Notes: generated by a model not told the origin, from the sequence alone. A stretch of DNA of 64,000 bases from Amanita rubescens (GCA_015039365.1 WION01000008.1:248001-312000); one strand, 5' to 3'; positions 12,801 to 25,303 are shown, counted from the first letter of the stretch. Numbers and translations: made by a program.

Positions 12801-14810
12801 TCGAGGCAAGGAAAATATAGCGACGACATAGCCGTCCGCAATACCCTCAGAGAAGTCATTCACGAGTTTAGCTTGAACAGGGAGGACGACTTGACTACTT
12901 TCGTGCCCCTGCCCTACATTATTGAAGGTTCTCATGTGAGCTGGAAACAAGTGCTCGCAGGAGCGCTGATGGTATATCGCTACCGTTTCTCCATGGCTTC
13001 GCCTGGTACAGTTTCTAGCAGTCACTGGTATGATCTTGGCGTTGGGCTTCAGGTGTGGGCCTCTAAAACGGGAATTGTATCCGAAGAGGTTGCTGCCAAG
13101 ATCACGTCGTACCTCAGGCAAGCATTGCAAGAGAGCCCTCGTGATGCGTCGACTTGGGCAGCTTTGGGAACATTCTATTTTCTGAAACATGCCAAATTGG
13201 CGCAACATGCTTACGTAATGTCGTTAGAGATCGACCCGAAGGTGAGTCGAACATGTCCACGAAATGCATGGCTAAAGGTTCACAGAATGTGGCCAACTGG
13301 AACAACCTCGGCTTTCTCTACCTTCATCACGGTGATTATAAGTTAGCAAGCGAGTCATTCACCCGGGCACAGACACTCGACCCTGATAACGCAATTTCTT
13401 GGATCGGACAAGCTTTACTACGTCATATAACAGGGCTCGAGTCCGAAGCACGAGAGATACTTGCGCACGCCATCACATTGGGTCCGATAGAGGTATGATG
13501 AATGTTACAATGGGGATCACCAGGTAGCTAACCATGTACAGCCAGAGGCCTGTCTACGATTTGCCTACAGCACATTCCAGAAACATCTCAATTCTCCGGA
13601 TCCATTGACCGCTTCACACCATTTGATTTCAGCATTTTTCACACTTCATAGTTACTGTTCACGTACGCCTGAAGATGCATTTGCGTATCACTTGTTTGGA
13701 CTAGTAAACGAAAGCCTCGAAAAGCTGGAGTTGGGAGAGGGATTGGTACGGAAATCAACCGGCTTGTTGGAAGCTGAATATGAAGATACAGAAGATCCAG
13801 CAATTGAACGGCAATTTGCGTTGGCGAATTCCAGTTTAGCGCGCTTACGCTTGGCGAGGCAAGATTTGACAGGTGCAACTGACTCGTTTCAAAATGTCCT
13901 CGGTTTGTTGGCAGGAGACGACGATGCATTTACCGTCAAGCTACGAGTTCATGCTCAGCTGGGTTTAGGTCTAGCCAAGTTCTTGAGCATGGAAATAGAC
14001 TCGGCACTCGAATCGTGCCAAACAGCATTGGATCATGCACGGGAGGACCTCCTGCTGAGAAGTCATGCGACTATCCTTGCTTTCCCAAATAATGTGGACA
14101 ACCTGTAGCGAGGAATTTCAGAGAAATTGCAAAATCTCAGCTTCTTCAATGGTGCGTTCTGTTGTCGCTCCGCCAATATGACATTCCATTGAAGTCACAA
14201 TGACACAAGCATTGCAGCTGATTCGATGGACCTGACAGCTGTTAAAACCCTCACGGCCATGGGTATCCTTTCAAATGACGAGAACTTGATCGATGCCGCG
14301 TTGTCCGAGCTTCTCGATATGCCGGCCGAACAGCGACGCGAATTAGACCCTTCTAACGACATTGATTATTTGTTGATATACTATAATTTCAGTAAAGTGA
14401 GTTTCTAACGACTACCCATTCATTCTGCTGAGTAAACCATGTTTAAAAAGGGTGATGTGAAAAAGGCCCTCGCATTTGCCCAGCGCGCTCTGCACGAAGC
14501 GCCTTCCAACGTGAATTATCGAATCGGGCTTGCTACTATGATGATTGAGTATGGGGCACCACAAAATGTTCTTGCTCTCCTGTCAGGCCATCATGATATC
14601 CCTCAAGATCCACAACTGTTGTCGGAAAGGCTGTGCCTCCTTGGAGTCGCATATGCCCTAAGTGATTCCGTTGACGGGATACGGCTTGGACTGAGGTGTG
14701 CTCAGAAGGCAATCATGGCGGTGCCTTGGAGCAAACGACCTTGGCAGGCACTAGGATTCGTACGATCACAAGCAGCCTTGTGTCAACAATCTATTTCTAT
14801 GCAGGTGTAG
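9812..14810 (+). CDS. SKI3: Superkiller protein 3, TPR scaffold of the Ski complex
   Basis: Ski3 (TTC37/SKIC3 in animals) is the tetratricopeptide scaffold that holds Ski2 helicase and Ski8 and feeds mRNA to the cytoplasmic exosome. The start MSFVKSKLRLARDALDKKNY with the following block SNYHAHVFFGLASLELGEYSE forms the typical first TPRs. Many further TPR pairs follow, for example GKYAEAVKALQTAL, GSLWLRLGEAYSKAGRHAAA and NNLGFLYLHHGDYKLASESF. The C-terminal block RPWQALGFVRSQ closes the protein at 14810. About 1,400 residues are expected, as for the family. The exon ending at 10136 (LAWQ) joins GLSRLLERTEQW only with a GC-AG intron, 10137-10183. Two apparent +1 insertions, CCC at 14084-14086 and TTT at 14116-14118, break a stretch that otherwise reads QIMWTTCSEEF then REIAKSQLLQ. 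The gene starts 118 bp after the DOCK stop, in tandem. Confidence 0.88.
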
Positions 14811-14847
14811 ACGTAGAAATTATCGGGCTCTAGGCAATGAGTTAATG

Positions 14848-16206
14848 TTATCGATGTTTTGACACAATAAGCGACAGCCGGCGGGATGATGATTTTTCAG
14901 CGCCCGTATCTTTGACAGACTCCAACCACCATTTTAGGAGTGACTGTTTGGCTTTCAAAGTCAGTCCTTGTACAATGCTAAAATGCCATTAAACAAAAGT
15001 GATCGTACACATGTAAAACGCGAATACTTACATCCCACGCTCCTCCAAAGCTTCATTCAGATCCTTTTCAGACAAGGAGGGTTGATCACGAAGTAAAAAA
15101 TGATCATCCTCGGCTATGAAGGATAAGCGTTGTCGGATGCGGCGCATACGTAGGACGTCTATGCCAACGGTAGATAATCTCAAGATGCTGTATTCACAGG
15201 TTCAGAGAATTCGTCACATGTGCACATGAGATGACATACCCACAGATGGCCTCGGACGCTGAAGACTGACGGAGAGATTCAAGGCCCAGTTGCCCTGTGG
15301 AATTCTCCAACCCGCGTAGCTGGGCAAATAACGGCTTATATATCGTTGAGAAAGCAAGCGCTTTCTCCGTTTTCTTCTCTTCAATACGCGCACGTTGCGA
15401 CGGGAGTATACAGGTTGAGGGAAGGAGGGAAGGCACGTAGATTGCAATGAGTGGAATCACTTCTTCCAGTAGCAGTGCAATGACAATGAATGGAATGACT
15501 CTTTAAATACTGTGAACCAACCTCAGTTATGGTCAAGGAAACACTTACTTGCGTACATCATCCTTCTGTGCGACAACAAAACGGTATTCTGATCTGGTCA
15601 TTGGGCTTCCCCCAGCTTTGATCCTGGCTTTAATTATTGTAACCTCCTTTCTCCGAATGAAAATAAGTTTGACACCGCGGTAATAAAATTTCTGTGGCAT
15701 TGTCAAGCTAAAGGCGGAGAGCATAAAAAGCAAGTGGTGCGCACGGCGAGTTGGATGCCTTTGTGTAATGTTCTTCCGAACCAGTTGGCACCTGGTGGCG
15801 GAGGAGTGAGTATGCCATGCGCCTCCGCCTCTTCAATGTCACGTTTGCTGACCTCCTTAGCCAACCCCAAAGAAGGAGCTGACGAAGGGCGCGGTAAAGG
15901 AACGGTTGATTTCGTTGAAACCGTTGGCACATGCGAAGACAGAGTCGAGGTCTTGGGCTTGACAGGTCCCGGCCTCAAGTCGACTTTAACCTTGCGATGA
16001 AAAGCAGGCTGTGATGGAGCCGGTTTCGACGCCGAGGAATTTTCTCTTGTTTCGGGAACGGATGAAACGAAGCGCATAGAGTAACGCTGATCTACATAAC
16101 GGACTGAAAGCACTGATCTGTGGCCGCAGACATTAGATGAAAAAAATTCATGGAGCCCTTGCACAAACCTTGGTATTGCTACATTTCTTGACAAGGAACG
16201 CAGCAT
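14848..16206 (-). CDS. LETM1-like domain protein of the mitochondrial inner membrane
   Basis: LETM1/Mdm38-type proteins act in mitochondrial K+/H+ homeostasis and in membrane association of mitoribosomes. The N-terminus (MLRSLSRNVAIPRF) is basic and hydroxylated like a mitochondrial presequence. A proline/serine linker precedes the domain: ANWFGRTLHKGIQLA, KFYYRGVKLIFIRRKEV, GGSPMTRSEYRFV, then after an intron a membrane segment (VIPFIVIALLLEEVIPLIAI) and YVPSLLPSTC with PSQRARIEE. The C-terminal helices include MRRIRQRLSFIAEDD, LNEALEERGI and LTLKAKQSLLKWWLESV, followed by a stop at 14848. These are the canonical LETM1 ribosome-binding-domain elements. It is shorter than Mdm38 and lacks EF hands, so it may be a second LETM1-like paralogue. 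All joins stay in frame. The start is divergent from the MED27-like gene, 269 bp away. Confidence 0.82.
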
Positions 16207-16475
16207 CCTCTGCTGGACCTTGAAAGGCGGATGCGTCACGTCGTCACGTGTGACACACGAAAAAGTAGTTGGCCGAGTAAGGGGTAGTATACTGAAAATG
16301 TCGTGGTATAATACTCGCAGTTCAGACAATCGGTGCTGTTTAATCATACGTCGTACTCAGTACCGTTTAGTCTGATTTACCCTTCACTGATCTTAGACGT
16401 AGGACGACGTCTCGGGACGGCGAAATGTTGCCATTGCTCGGCGATCGTGACGGTCACAGGGCTAGCGCGAGGATT

Positions 16476-17500
16476 ATGCAGGCCGAATCCACTTCCCATC
16501 TTTCGGGCCAGATACAATCCCTTACAGATCTCCACAATCGTCTCCAGTCCTTGCGTCACACTCCACGTATTCTCCTCAAGCTACCCACTTTTACCGGCCT
16601 CGTTCCCCCATCCGTCCCAACACTCCGTTCCCAGTTTCAGCAACTCAACGAAATTGCTCAAATCCTTCGCTCTCACCCCGTCCAACACGCTCTTCGCTCG
16701 GCTCATGATAGTTTTGTCAAAGATGCCTCTGAACTCGCCCCAAATCCTCGACGTGACGACAGAAAGCGCAGGTACGTCGGACCCCTCCTGTCCGTAACAA
16801 TTTGATCACCGTGAACAGGCGGGTACATGCCCCCGAATCTCCCCAGCCATATTTTCCCCAGGAACAAAGGAGATCACTCGTGTTTCCTCTTGACAATGCA
16901 ACGCATGAGCCAATAACCGCCCATCGACTGGTTGATTACATACGTAACTTCAATGAGAAGCATCAGTCCAAACTCCATCTTTGGGCTCATGTTCCTCATC
17001 AGGATGCTCTTAACCCACCCGTAACTCTGCGCTTCTTCATTCCTGACGTCCTCGTTGCTTTTCTCTCTCTTAATTACAGCCAGGTAGACCGAAATGTAAT
17101 CGTCGAAACCATATCTATTTTTGGTCCAAGAGAGAAGGTATAAGGTACCATGTCGTCCCTGCCTTTATATTGACCCAGCGCACAGAAGGCGCCACATACG
17201 CAGTCAGAATTCATGGTCTACAAATGTCTAACTCAACAGATAGGCAAGATGCTGCAATTGCGGACCCAACTATCTCTACAGTGCATAGTGGTACGTACTG
17301 CATTAGACGTTCGCTGAATACAAGATGAAGTTGCAACTACCTAGGAACTACTGGGAGCATACAGCGGCCTGTTTATCGAGAGATGTACAATGTGTGAGCG
17401 AGTACTATCGGCGGAGGGTCATATTCCCCCGGTAGTTAGAATATGGACAGAGGGAAGTGGAAAGTGGGAGCCTAGGCATATCACATGTCGTCAAGGGTAG
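16476..17500 (+). CDS. MED27: Mediator complex subunit 27-like protein
   Basis: MED27 is a subunit at the tail/upper middle of the Mediator coactivator that bridges activators and RNA polymerase II. The first ATG (MQAESTSHLSG) opens a helical N-terminus with QIQSLTDLHNRLQSLRHTP and a proline-flanked loop. The middle reads HRLVDYIRNFNEKHQSKLHLW and VDRNVIVETISIFGP. After introns the C-terminal block is YKCLTQQIGKMLQLR, LSLQCIVELLGAYSGLF, then ERCTMCERVLSAEGHIPPVV and a terminal HITC, with the stop at 17500. The CxxC followed by IPP and a late H-x-x-C resembles the zinc-ribbon-like end of animal MED27 (C-x-x-C...LPP.W...H..C). About 260 residues fits the family. Identification rests on this C-terminal pattern and overall length, so it is likely but not certain. 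Confidence 0.62.
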
Positions 17501-17960
17501 TCGTATTTAGTAAGCAATTAATTTCCACCCTCAATTTGGAGACTCGGAATCATTTAACGAGCAAGTCAGCGTACAGTGGTCAGCTCCACAGTGTGAATTT
17601 AAAATGCCCACGCATGCGATCGAGGCACTCGATCAATGGCGGCTTGTGGCTGAATCAGATGTTCGTAGGTGGCGCTACAGAGCTCTCAATTAGTGCCAAG
17701 GCGAGTAGTGCCCTCGGGAGGCGAAAGAGTCACCGCGCCGTATTATCAAGTTGCGCGCGCTTGGCCTTGAACCGGCGTTGGGCGCCTAGGGGGGCACCCC
17801 TGTTAGTGTGATCGGATGGTCTCCTCTCCACAAACCGTTTTTCACATATCACTTCCCCCGCTCCTGCGTTACCCCTGTCGCTCTTTCATCTTGTTCACAG
17901 ACCACCGCCGACTCATCCAGTATTTTTTAACTGAGGCATGCTCTATTACTCTACCTCTGA
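17501..17960. other. Intergenic region between MED27-like gene and medA-like gene
   Basis: About 460 bp with no reading frame that splices into a recognisable protein. It carries the 3' flank of the MED27-like gene and the promoter and leader of the medA-like gene. The last 150 bp before the latter are C/T rich, as is common upstream of fungal start codons. No repeat, RNA gene or mobile-element end was seen. Confidence 0.6.
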
Positions 17961-19465
17961 ATGACCATGTTAACCCCCCGTCATCCTCGCAGCTTTGGCG
18001 TTATGGCAGCATCGCGCTTCCTTTCCACAGGTCACCCTGCTCGCGAATCTGACTTATCGCTATTCAGCGTTTCTAACCCGCCGAGTCCCATCATCTCGCC
18101 CAAAGGCATAATTCACGTTTTGGGGTATACCCCAAAGGAGGGGGAGCACGGCGTACCTATCACTGTCCGCATACATTTCCGCTGCGACCTATCCGAGCCT
18201 ATATATGTACGCCTTCTCGTCGGCCTCAAGCCCGTACCCACGAAGGTCCGCGAAGTCTCTGGCTCCGCATATGGGCGTTGGCAGCTTGACGCAGCCGCTC
18301 CGTCTCACGAGGAAGACAATGCTTCTGAGTATCTGTCAGTACAGGCGCTGAATGACGATGGAGTTATTGTCGACACTGTTGTTTTTGGCGAGTTCTCGTA
18401 TTGGGCGCCAAGGCCCCTTGCCGTACGAACAGAGGGCGTGAACGGACCTAGCCAGAGGCCTCATCTTAGGAGGCGTCTTACGTCCCAAGGACAACACCGT
18501 AGTCCTACCATATCTGACAGTACCGAGTCTTCGATGCCAGTTCAGCAAGTGCGACTACATCGCCGCGTGAAGAGCCAATCTTTGATGCGCACCAAGGCAG
18601 GCGCGGCTGGGGAATTGGGAGAAGAACTGTATGCTCAGACTCCCATCCTAGACCTCGTCACTCCTCTCAGTAGTATATGCGTCGACTGGGCACCGGCGGA
18701 AATTCAAGCAGGCCGTCGACTTGTCCGGTTTGGAAAGGTGCAAGATGGTCGTCGCCTTATAGTATCGTGCGAACCAATTTCTCAAGAAGAATATTGCGAG
18801 CAAGACTCGGTCATTTCGTGCATTTATCGAGAAGACTCGAAGACATGTTTTGTTACATCCGTGGACGTCATATATTTATTAGAGCGTCTTACGAACGGGG
18901 AATTTCCCGTGGAGGAGAAAAACAGAATCAGAAGAAACCTCGAGGGGCTTCGCCCTACAACGGTGTCCAAACACAAACCGGGATTTGAAGATTTTTTCCA
19001 GCGAATCATGGAATTCCCTGACCCGAAGCCACGGAACATTGAGAAGGATCTGAAGGTCTTCAAATGGAATTTGTTGGGGCAAGCACTTGAAAAGATTTTA
19101 TCCAAATATGTGAGACAGAACTCTGATTTTCATACACACTGGGATTGACTGCCAGATTGTAGTCCATCTACACTACGGCGGTGGCAGAATCAGTGGTGGC
19201 AGAACCATCGGAGGCAGAACCGGCGGAGTCGGTTCCGCCTGACACACCTCTGTCGGAGATATCAGACCCCGTCGTACATCGACTGCCTTATTCGCCTACG
19301 GATAGCCTGGAACCATGGTGTGCAGAATACCAGCCTGTCGGGACAATTGGGACCGACAATTACGGGGTCCTGGCGTATGACTCGGGATATGATCTAGCAT
19401 CCTACGACCTTCCGTTTCCTGACATCACTGAGCAAGCAATGGGTGGCATTCCGGAATATTTGTAA
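17961..19465 (+). CDS. medA: MedA (Medusa)/DUF7082-type developmental regulator
   Basis: Medusa proteins are fungal nuclear regulators of conidiation, adhesion and development. The N-terminal half holds a compact beta-rich domain (IIHVLGYTPKEGEHGVPITV...YVRLLVGLKPVPTKV). A basic serine-rich linker follows, then the conserved DUF7082 block: SVISCIYREDSKTCFVTSVD, VIYLLERLTNGEFPVEEKNR, RRNLEGLRPTTVSKHKPGFE and the diagnostic FPDPKPRNIEKDLKVFKWN with ALEKILSKY. A phase-compatible intron (about 19111-19167) leads to an acidic proline-rich tail ending at 19465. The start could be 17961 (MTMLTPRH) or the in-frame ATG at 18003 (MAASRFL). The protein is about 480 residues. Direct DNA binding is not established for this family. 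Confidence 0.8.
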
Positions 19466-20246
19466 GTATAGGGTTTCCTTTTCGTCGTTGGGCATTCGGT
19501 TTGGTCTTTCGGACTTCGGACGATTGTATATATATGTATGGTGTATTTGTTCAACTATGGCACACTTTCATCTGCCTGCGGGTCGGAATATTGCCTCGGA
19601 TCAGGTCAGTGCCTATCGATCCGCTGCGGAGCGTGAACGCGTGAGGTCCCCAACTCGTCTCACGTGAACCATACGGGTCGCGCGACGCGCGTCGCTCTCT
19701 TCTACGAACGACTATCCCCCGTCTTTTGTGCTCAAGACCACTGCGCGGAAAGAGTAGACGTCGCGTCGCTCCCCAAGAGCAGCTTGTTTGGATGAGGGAG
19801 CAAGGATGAGGAGCATTAATGACGGTACTATATTCTTCCTCGGCTCTTTCTTTTGTGCCGCGCTGACTGCTGCTTCTCACAGCCTCGCTTTATCAATTTC
19901 TGGGATTCAATAATCTGACGACAGGTGAAAGATGGGCGACGGGTAGACTATGGGTCGCCCATTGTTCCGCGAAGGCTAAACTTTCTGTTGCTCATATTCG
20001 ACCACCGACCGCTTGATAAAGAAAGAATGCTACTACCCCTTGCGCCACCTCGATCGCTCAAGAGAGTGAGCGATTGCCTGAAATGACGATTCTGATTATC
20101 ATTACCTAAAAAAGGTCTAGTTCATCTTTATGATGTTATCATGTACATGGTTACCATAGTATCATGTCAATATATAAACGTTGCACTCCCTTCTCATGCT
20201 GCTCCGGGAATCGCGCTTATTTAAATGGTATTACATTAAATGGTTA
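19466..20246. other. Long convergent 3' intergenic region
   Basis: About 780 bp between the stop codons of the medA-like gene (+) and the phosphatase gene (-). Open frames exist (for example a 109-residue arginine-rich frame on the minus strand around 19551-19880), but they have no family resemblance and no partner exons. AT-rich tracts near 20090-20170 would suit polyadenylation of both genes. Nothing else was identified. Confidence 0.6.
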
Positions 20247-21074
20247 TCATCGTTGCCTTAAATATTCGACGTATTCAACCAAGAATTTTACCTGTTCATA
20301 CGTCTCGACAGCTTTTGTGCTCCTTCGGGATCTAACGATCCCTATTACTCGGCGCAAGTAATGTACGACTTGATGAATATGTCTGGTGTTCTCTGCCGCA
20401 GGCGATATCATGCCTGACACGTGGCAGGCGTCGCATAAGGCCTGGTCCGTCTGTTCAGACTCTTCTTGGATCCACCCACAGAGCCCAAGCCTGATGAGCC
20501 AACAGCAAGCCACAACTCCAGCCCTACCCACACCGCCACGACAGTGGACGAGGACTGAAGTTCCATGCAAAGTATAATTGTTTATGACGGTCAACAATAC
20601 ATCGTCTAGCAAGGCGGGGTCAAGTGGAGCAAGACCCTCGGGCATTGGCAACCTAGTAAAGAAAGGCTTAGCATATAAGGCCATTGGTTAGAAGAACTGA
20701 CCTCGAGATGTCAATGCCAATATCACACGCAGAGCTTTGGTAATTTGGCCACGGTATCCCTAGAAAGGACAGTTCTTCGTCATCGAGACAGCTTAGCAGT
20801 TGCTTGAGAGGGGTCTGGGGATGGGCGCATAGCGAAGACGCACCAGATGATACAGCCTATCCCTAGATCTTTGATTCTCTTCAGGTCTATTTCGACATCT
20901 CTATATACTCCACTTCGGCCACTTGTAAATCCTTCTAGCCGCACTGCTAGAGCACTTAATTGTTACCAGCTTCCTGGACAGTGCAAGCCCACCTTTTTTC
21001 CCAGGACAAGACGATAGGAAGAGATTGCCTAGGAGACCCGATTGGAAAGAAACGGGGTTTGGGGCAATGTCCAT
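20247..21074 (-). CDS. CDKN3/KAP-like dual-specificity protein phosphatase
   Basis: This family of cysteine phosphatases includes KAP, which removes the activating phosphate from CDK2. After two small introns the protein reads SGRSGVYRDVEIDLKRIKDL, GIGCIIWCLDDEELSFLGIP, WPNYQSSACDIGIDISRLPM and PEGLAPL. It ends with the active-site loop VLVHCRGGVGRAGVVACCWL, a complete HC-x5-R signature with the catalytic Cys and Arg present. An acidic residue for general acid catalysis could come from the DDEE segment (inference). The C-terminal helical part (HQVVHYLRRVIGIVRSRRST) ends at 20247. The start at 21074 (MDIAPNPVSF) is the most plausible ATG, but an upstream exon cannot be excluded. About 215 residues, as expected. 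Divergent from the chitin synthase gene. Confidence 0.8.
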
Positions 21075-21801
21075 AGGATTGACATAACATTGCTCAGGCT
21101 GAAGAAAATGGCGACCTCTACGACCATAGCATGTCAAAAGACGGTCTAGACTGAAAGAAAGGGGTATACTGAAAAGAGTCGGTGTTGTAGACAAGGAGAG
21201 AGCCGAGGAGATAAGGGATATCAAGTCAGGCGGTATAATGGAGGATATGCTATCAATATGGTTCGGTCAGCGGGGAGTATCGTGGGAGGAGAGCTTACTT
21301 GAGTGGATGGGAGACAGAGGTCTTGATGGAAGGATGAAGAGCAAGACCGGCGCGCATAGGCTCAAGGATGGCAGCCGAGATGCGAGACTGGAGAGTAGAT
21401 AGGTCATCGTGAGACTGAGGACCGGTGGGACCAAAGATGGGGACATGAGATTGAAGAGAGGAGGTGGACTGGTACAGCCACCAGACCTGAATGTGCTGTG
21501 TGCGGACCTGACGGAGTAGGAGAAGGCTGAAGAGGTCGGGTGTGTGGAGTGAGAGGGGCTTATAAGGGAAGGGTGAGCCTTAGGAGGAATATGTGAGGAC
21601 GGGGAAAAGCGGAGAACGGGAGAACGTACCGTTCGGGCCGAACTTGAAGCGATTGTAGTCGCTTCGGTGGTGTTGTGAGGCGAGGGCGGCGAGGAGAGGC
21701 GCCGAAACGGGCGGGGGGCGGGTTGCCTGATCAAGGTGTAAAGGCATAGCCGCACGTGCACGCACACTCTTCCTCTCTCCCTACCTACCACTTTCCTTTT
21801 C
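21075..21801. other. Shared divergent promoter region of phosphatase and chitin synthase genes
   Basis: About 730 bp between two start codons that point away from each other. A 178-residue minus-strand open frame covers 21267-21803, but it is low-complexity serine/proline caused by strand-biased purine/pyrimidine composition and is not credible as a gene. CT-rich plus-strand tracts just upstream of 21802 are typical of fungal core promoters. An additional 5' exon of the phosphatase could lie here. Confidence 0.55.
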
Positions 21802-24800
21802 ATGGCCCCTCCTTTTCACCCATCAGACGTCCCAATACCTACCACACGTCCTCCTCATCACATATCTGCCACAACCATCCGTCGTGCCTAAGACCCTCAC
21901 TCGCCCAGAGCGTGGCGTCGCTCCCGTTCCTCTCGTTGGGCCCGCCCCATCCGCAACTAATCCCTCTAATAATGGCTCCCCTGCCTGGCGCATCTTCTCC
22001 CGCATAGTCACTTTCTGGGTCCCAGGCTTTCTTCTCGCTTCCCTAGGCGGTATGAAGGACCCTTTGGTCAGGCAGGCCTGGCGGGAAAAAGTCGCTCTTT
22101 GCTTTATTATCGCCATCCTTTGCACCGCCGTAGGCTTCGTGACCGTCGGTTTTCAGTCCCTGCTCTGTCCCCCTTCCGCCAACACAAACAGAAACTTTAT
22201 CGACGTCGGTTCAACCGCAAATACCCTCGGCATCCAGGGAATAATCTACAATGTAACCAATGCGAAATCCACCGCGAAAGTAGATTTCACCTCTTTGGCC
22301 CAGCAGCTGCCAGGGCAGGATATCACTACTTATTTTCAGAGGGACGCGTCCCAATTTACTGCCTGTCAAGATCTGTCATTCCGTGTCGCAGTCGATTCAC
22401 CATGCTCATCAGCTACACCATGTCCCCTCCCTCCCCTCAATACTTCTTCAACGTTCACTTCCCTCTCATTGATTCCGACGGGATTTCTTGTTGGGTACAC
22501 CTGGAATCAGGTTGCACAACTTCAATACTACTTCGTAATAGACGGTGCGGTTCTCGACATGCGGCCATACGTTACACTGCATCCACGACCCGTGGACGGA
22601 GATAGCGTTGACGCTGCTCTTCGCACAGTGTTCCAGCTCGGGTTAACCTCCTACGGCAACGACGCCACCCGCTTGTTTTACAGTCATTCTGATCTCGTCT
22701 CAGCCGTCCCCTGCATCAAGCAGCGCTACGGCGCCGGCAACATCGATAAGGTGACCCCCGGTTGCTTTATTTCGAGTTTGATTCTCTACATCGGTCTGGT
22801 TGTCATTCTTGGCCTGGTCATGGTTCGATTCGCCATGGCTTGCGTGTTCAACTGGTTCCTGTCCGAACGACTGGCAGGACCTCCGACAAGTCAGGATTTA
22901 AATCGTTCTGCTATTAGTCCTGCTGTGTTGCCGGGAGGTGCAAACGTTTCCGTAGACAATAAGAACGGGACAGCACCATGGGCTCGTAAAGGTACCAAGA
23001 AGATTGAAAAAGTCAACAAATCCGCTCGATCCAGCGCATCAGCTTCCAGCGCCAATTCCGACACTCCAGTGATGAGTCTAGCACAAATCGGCTCTGAACT
23101 CTTTGCGATTTGTCTCGTAACATGTTATTCCGAAGGAGAAGAATCCCTGCGAACCACCCTGGATTCCATCTCGTCGACCACCTATTCTGATGCAAGAAAG
23201 CTACTGTTCGTCATCGCTGATGGCATGATTACTGGTGCAGGAGAGAAAAGAAGTACTCCAGATATATGCGTCAGTCTATTAGAAGCGGACCCTCGATTTG
23301 GGAATCCAATGCCTATGAGTTATGGCGCCGTAGGCGCAGGTGCAAAAGCGCAAAATAGAGCAATGGTATATGCCGGACATTATAGTAAGCGGCTCTTACC
23401 ACCTCACAAAATTCCAGCTGATACCTTTCGGTCAATGACTAGCGGTCGCAGGACGTCGTACGCCAACTATAATCGTCGTCAAGTGTGGTACGGAAGCGGA
23501 GGCTGCACACGACAAGAAACCTGGAAACAGGGGGAAGCGAGACAGTCAGCTCATCTTGATGAATTTCTTTTCTCGCGTTACGTTTAACGACCGCATGACA
23601 CCTCTCGACTTTGATCTCTTTCGCAAAATTCATATTCTCATGGGGGTGACGCCCGACTTTTTTGAAGTCTGTCTCATGGTTTGTAATTCATTCTTTGTTA
23701 AAATTCCCATCCTCAATAAATTTTCATCAAGGTTGATGCCGATACAAAAGTCTTTCCGGATTCTCTTGGCTACCTTGTCAACTGCATGCATCACGATCAA
23801 ATGATCATGGGCGTGTGCGGCGAAACTCGCATAGCAAATAAGAGACAGTCATGGGTGACAGCGATCCAAGTTTTCGAGTATTTTATTTCCCACCATCTTG
23901 CCAAGGCTTTCGAGTCCGTTTTTGGAGGTGTTTCCTGTCTTCCAGGCTGTTTCTCTATGTTCAGACTCAAGGCAAGGAAAGCCACTGGTGACGACTGGGT
24001 ACCTCTCATTCTTAAACCTGAAATCGTGAAAGAATACAGCCAGAGCGTAGTGACAACTCTGCACCAGAAAAATCTATTGCTACTAGGAGAAGATCGTTTT
24101 CTGACCACGATTCTACTTCGCACCTTTCCAAATAGGAAAATGATGTTCTTACCGCAGGCTCGGTGTAGGACAATCGTTCCTGACACATTCAAAGTGCTAC
24201 TTTCACAGCGTCGTCGGTGGATCAACTCGACCGTTCACAATCTGATGGAGCTCGTCCTTGTACGTGATACTTGTGGAACGTTTTGCTTCAGTATGCAATT
24301 CGTCGTATTCATGGATCTTCTTGGGACGGTCGTTTTGCCAATTGCCATCGCGTTAACCTACTCACTGATTGTTGGAATGGCCCTTCATCCTCCACACTCT
24401 TTTGATGAAGCAATTCCCCTCATGCTCTTAATAGCAGTGCTCGGTCTGCCCGCTGTACTGATCCTAATAACGACAAGGAAAGTAGTTTATGTCTTCTGGA
24501 TGTTAATCTATCTTCTGGCTTTGCCAATCTGGAATCTGGTATTGCCTCTTTATGCCTTTTGGCACTTTGATGATTTTTCATGGGGCGAGACTAGGTAAGA
24601 CTACCATTTCGCCCTTTTTACGCGATATTAACTATAATTCCACAGAAAAGTGGAAGGTGAAGCCAAAGATGAAGGACATGGAGATGGTGGAGGTACTCAC
24701 CGAGGTGCTGCAATACCCATGAGACGCTGGGAAGACTGGGAGAGATCAAGACTTCGAAAACTGCGGCGAGAAGAACGACGAAGAAAAGAGTTCGGACGTA

Positions 24801-25303
24801 AGCACCCAGGCGGGTATTACGCGGGTGGAGAACTTTTAGCGGCGCCTGATGTGCTGAGTCAATACGATGGCTCTGACACGCAATCTGTTGCCTCGTCGGA
24901 TGACGACCATTGGGGTGCCCAGATTGGCGGCTACAACGAACACCATGCGCAGTATCCTCCGCCGCCAGTAGGCCTTTTGCCGCCATCGGATATCCACGGA
25001 GGTGCGGTGGTTGGCGGAGCGGAACTCAAGGCAATCTTGGACGCTGGCTTTGATGATGAACCAACGCCTCCGTCATCAGTTTATGCCCCATATCATTTTG
25101 CAGATGGCTCTACAACTCAACTCGCTAACGTGGCTGTCAATGGCTATGCACCACTGACGAGGTCGGCATCGCCTCATTCAATGACACCGACAGATCCACT
25201 GTCACCTACATCACCCAGGACAGTCTCAGGCCAACCACCTTTAGAGGCTCAGAGGGGACGTTATGGTCCTCTTGGTCCTCTGGATCCGACATCTAGAATC
25301 TGA
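21802..25303 (+). CDS. Class IV (Chs3-type) chitin synthase
   Basis: This family-2 glycosyltransferase polymerises UDP-GlcNAc into cell-wall chitin at the plasma membrane. The body starts [15 protein letters not shown] with two N-terminal membrane segments ([38 protein letters not shown]). The catalytic region has [117 protein letters not shown] and the invariant QRRRW near 24205. Multiple C-terminal membrane spans and a charged disordered tail follow, ending at 25303. Introns remove about 23383-23447 and about 23679-23731. The ATG at 21802 gives a plausible leader ([13 protein letters not shown]...TTIRRA). It joins the body only if one base near 21889 is removed, otherwise a TAA ends it. Confidence 0.92.

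Noticed and set aside
17485..17811. 108-residue plus-strand frame after the MED27-like gene
   Set aside because: Overlaps the MED27-like stop in another frame and shows no domain; treated as intergenic.
19551..19880. 109-residue arginine-rich minus-strand frame
   Set aside because: Composition only; no start context or homologous pattern, sits in a convergent 3' region.
21267..21803. 178-residue minus-strand open frame upstream of chitin synthase
   Set aside because: Low-complexity serine/proline/leucine sequence produced by strand-biased purine content of a promoter; no family similarity and it lies over the shared promoter and start codon.
23383..23580. Suspected frameshift in the chitin synthase catalytic region
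   Set aside because: A GTAAGC...CGCAG intron from about 23383 to 23447 restores the frame to [16 protein letters not shown], so no break is needed.
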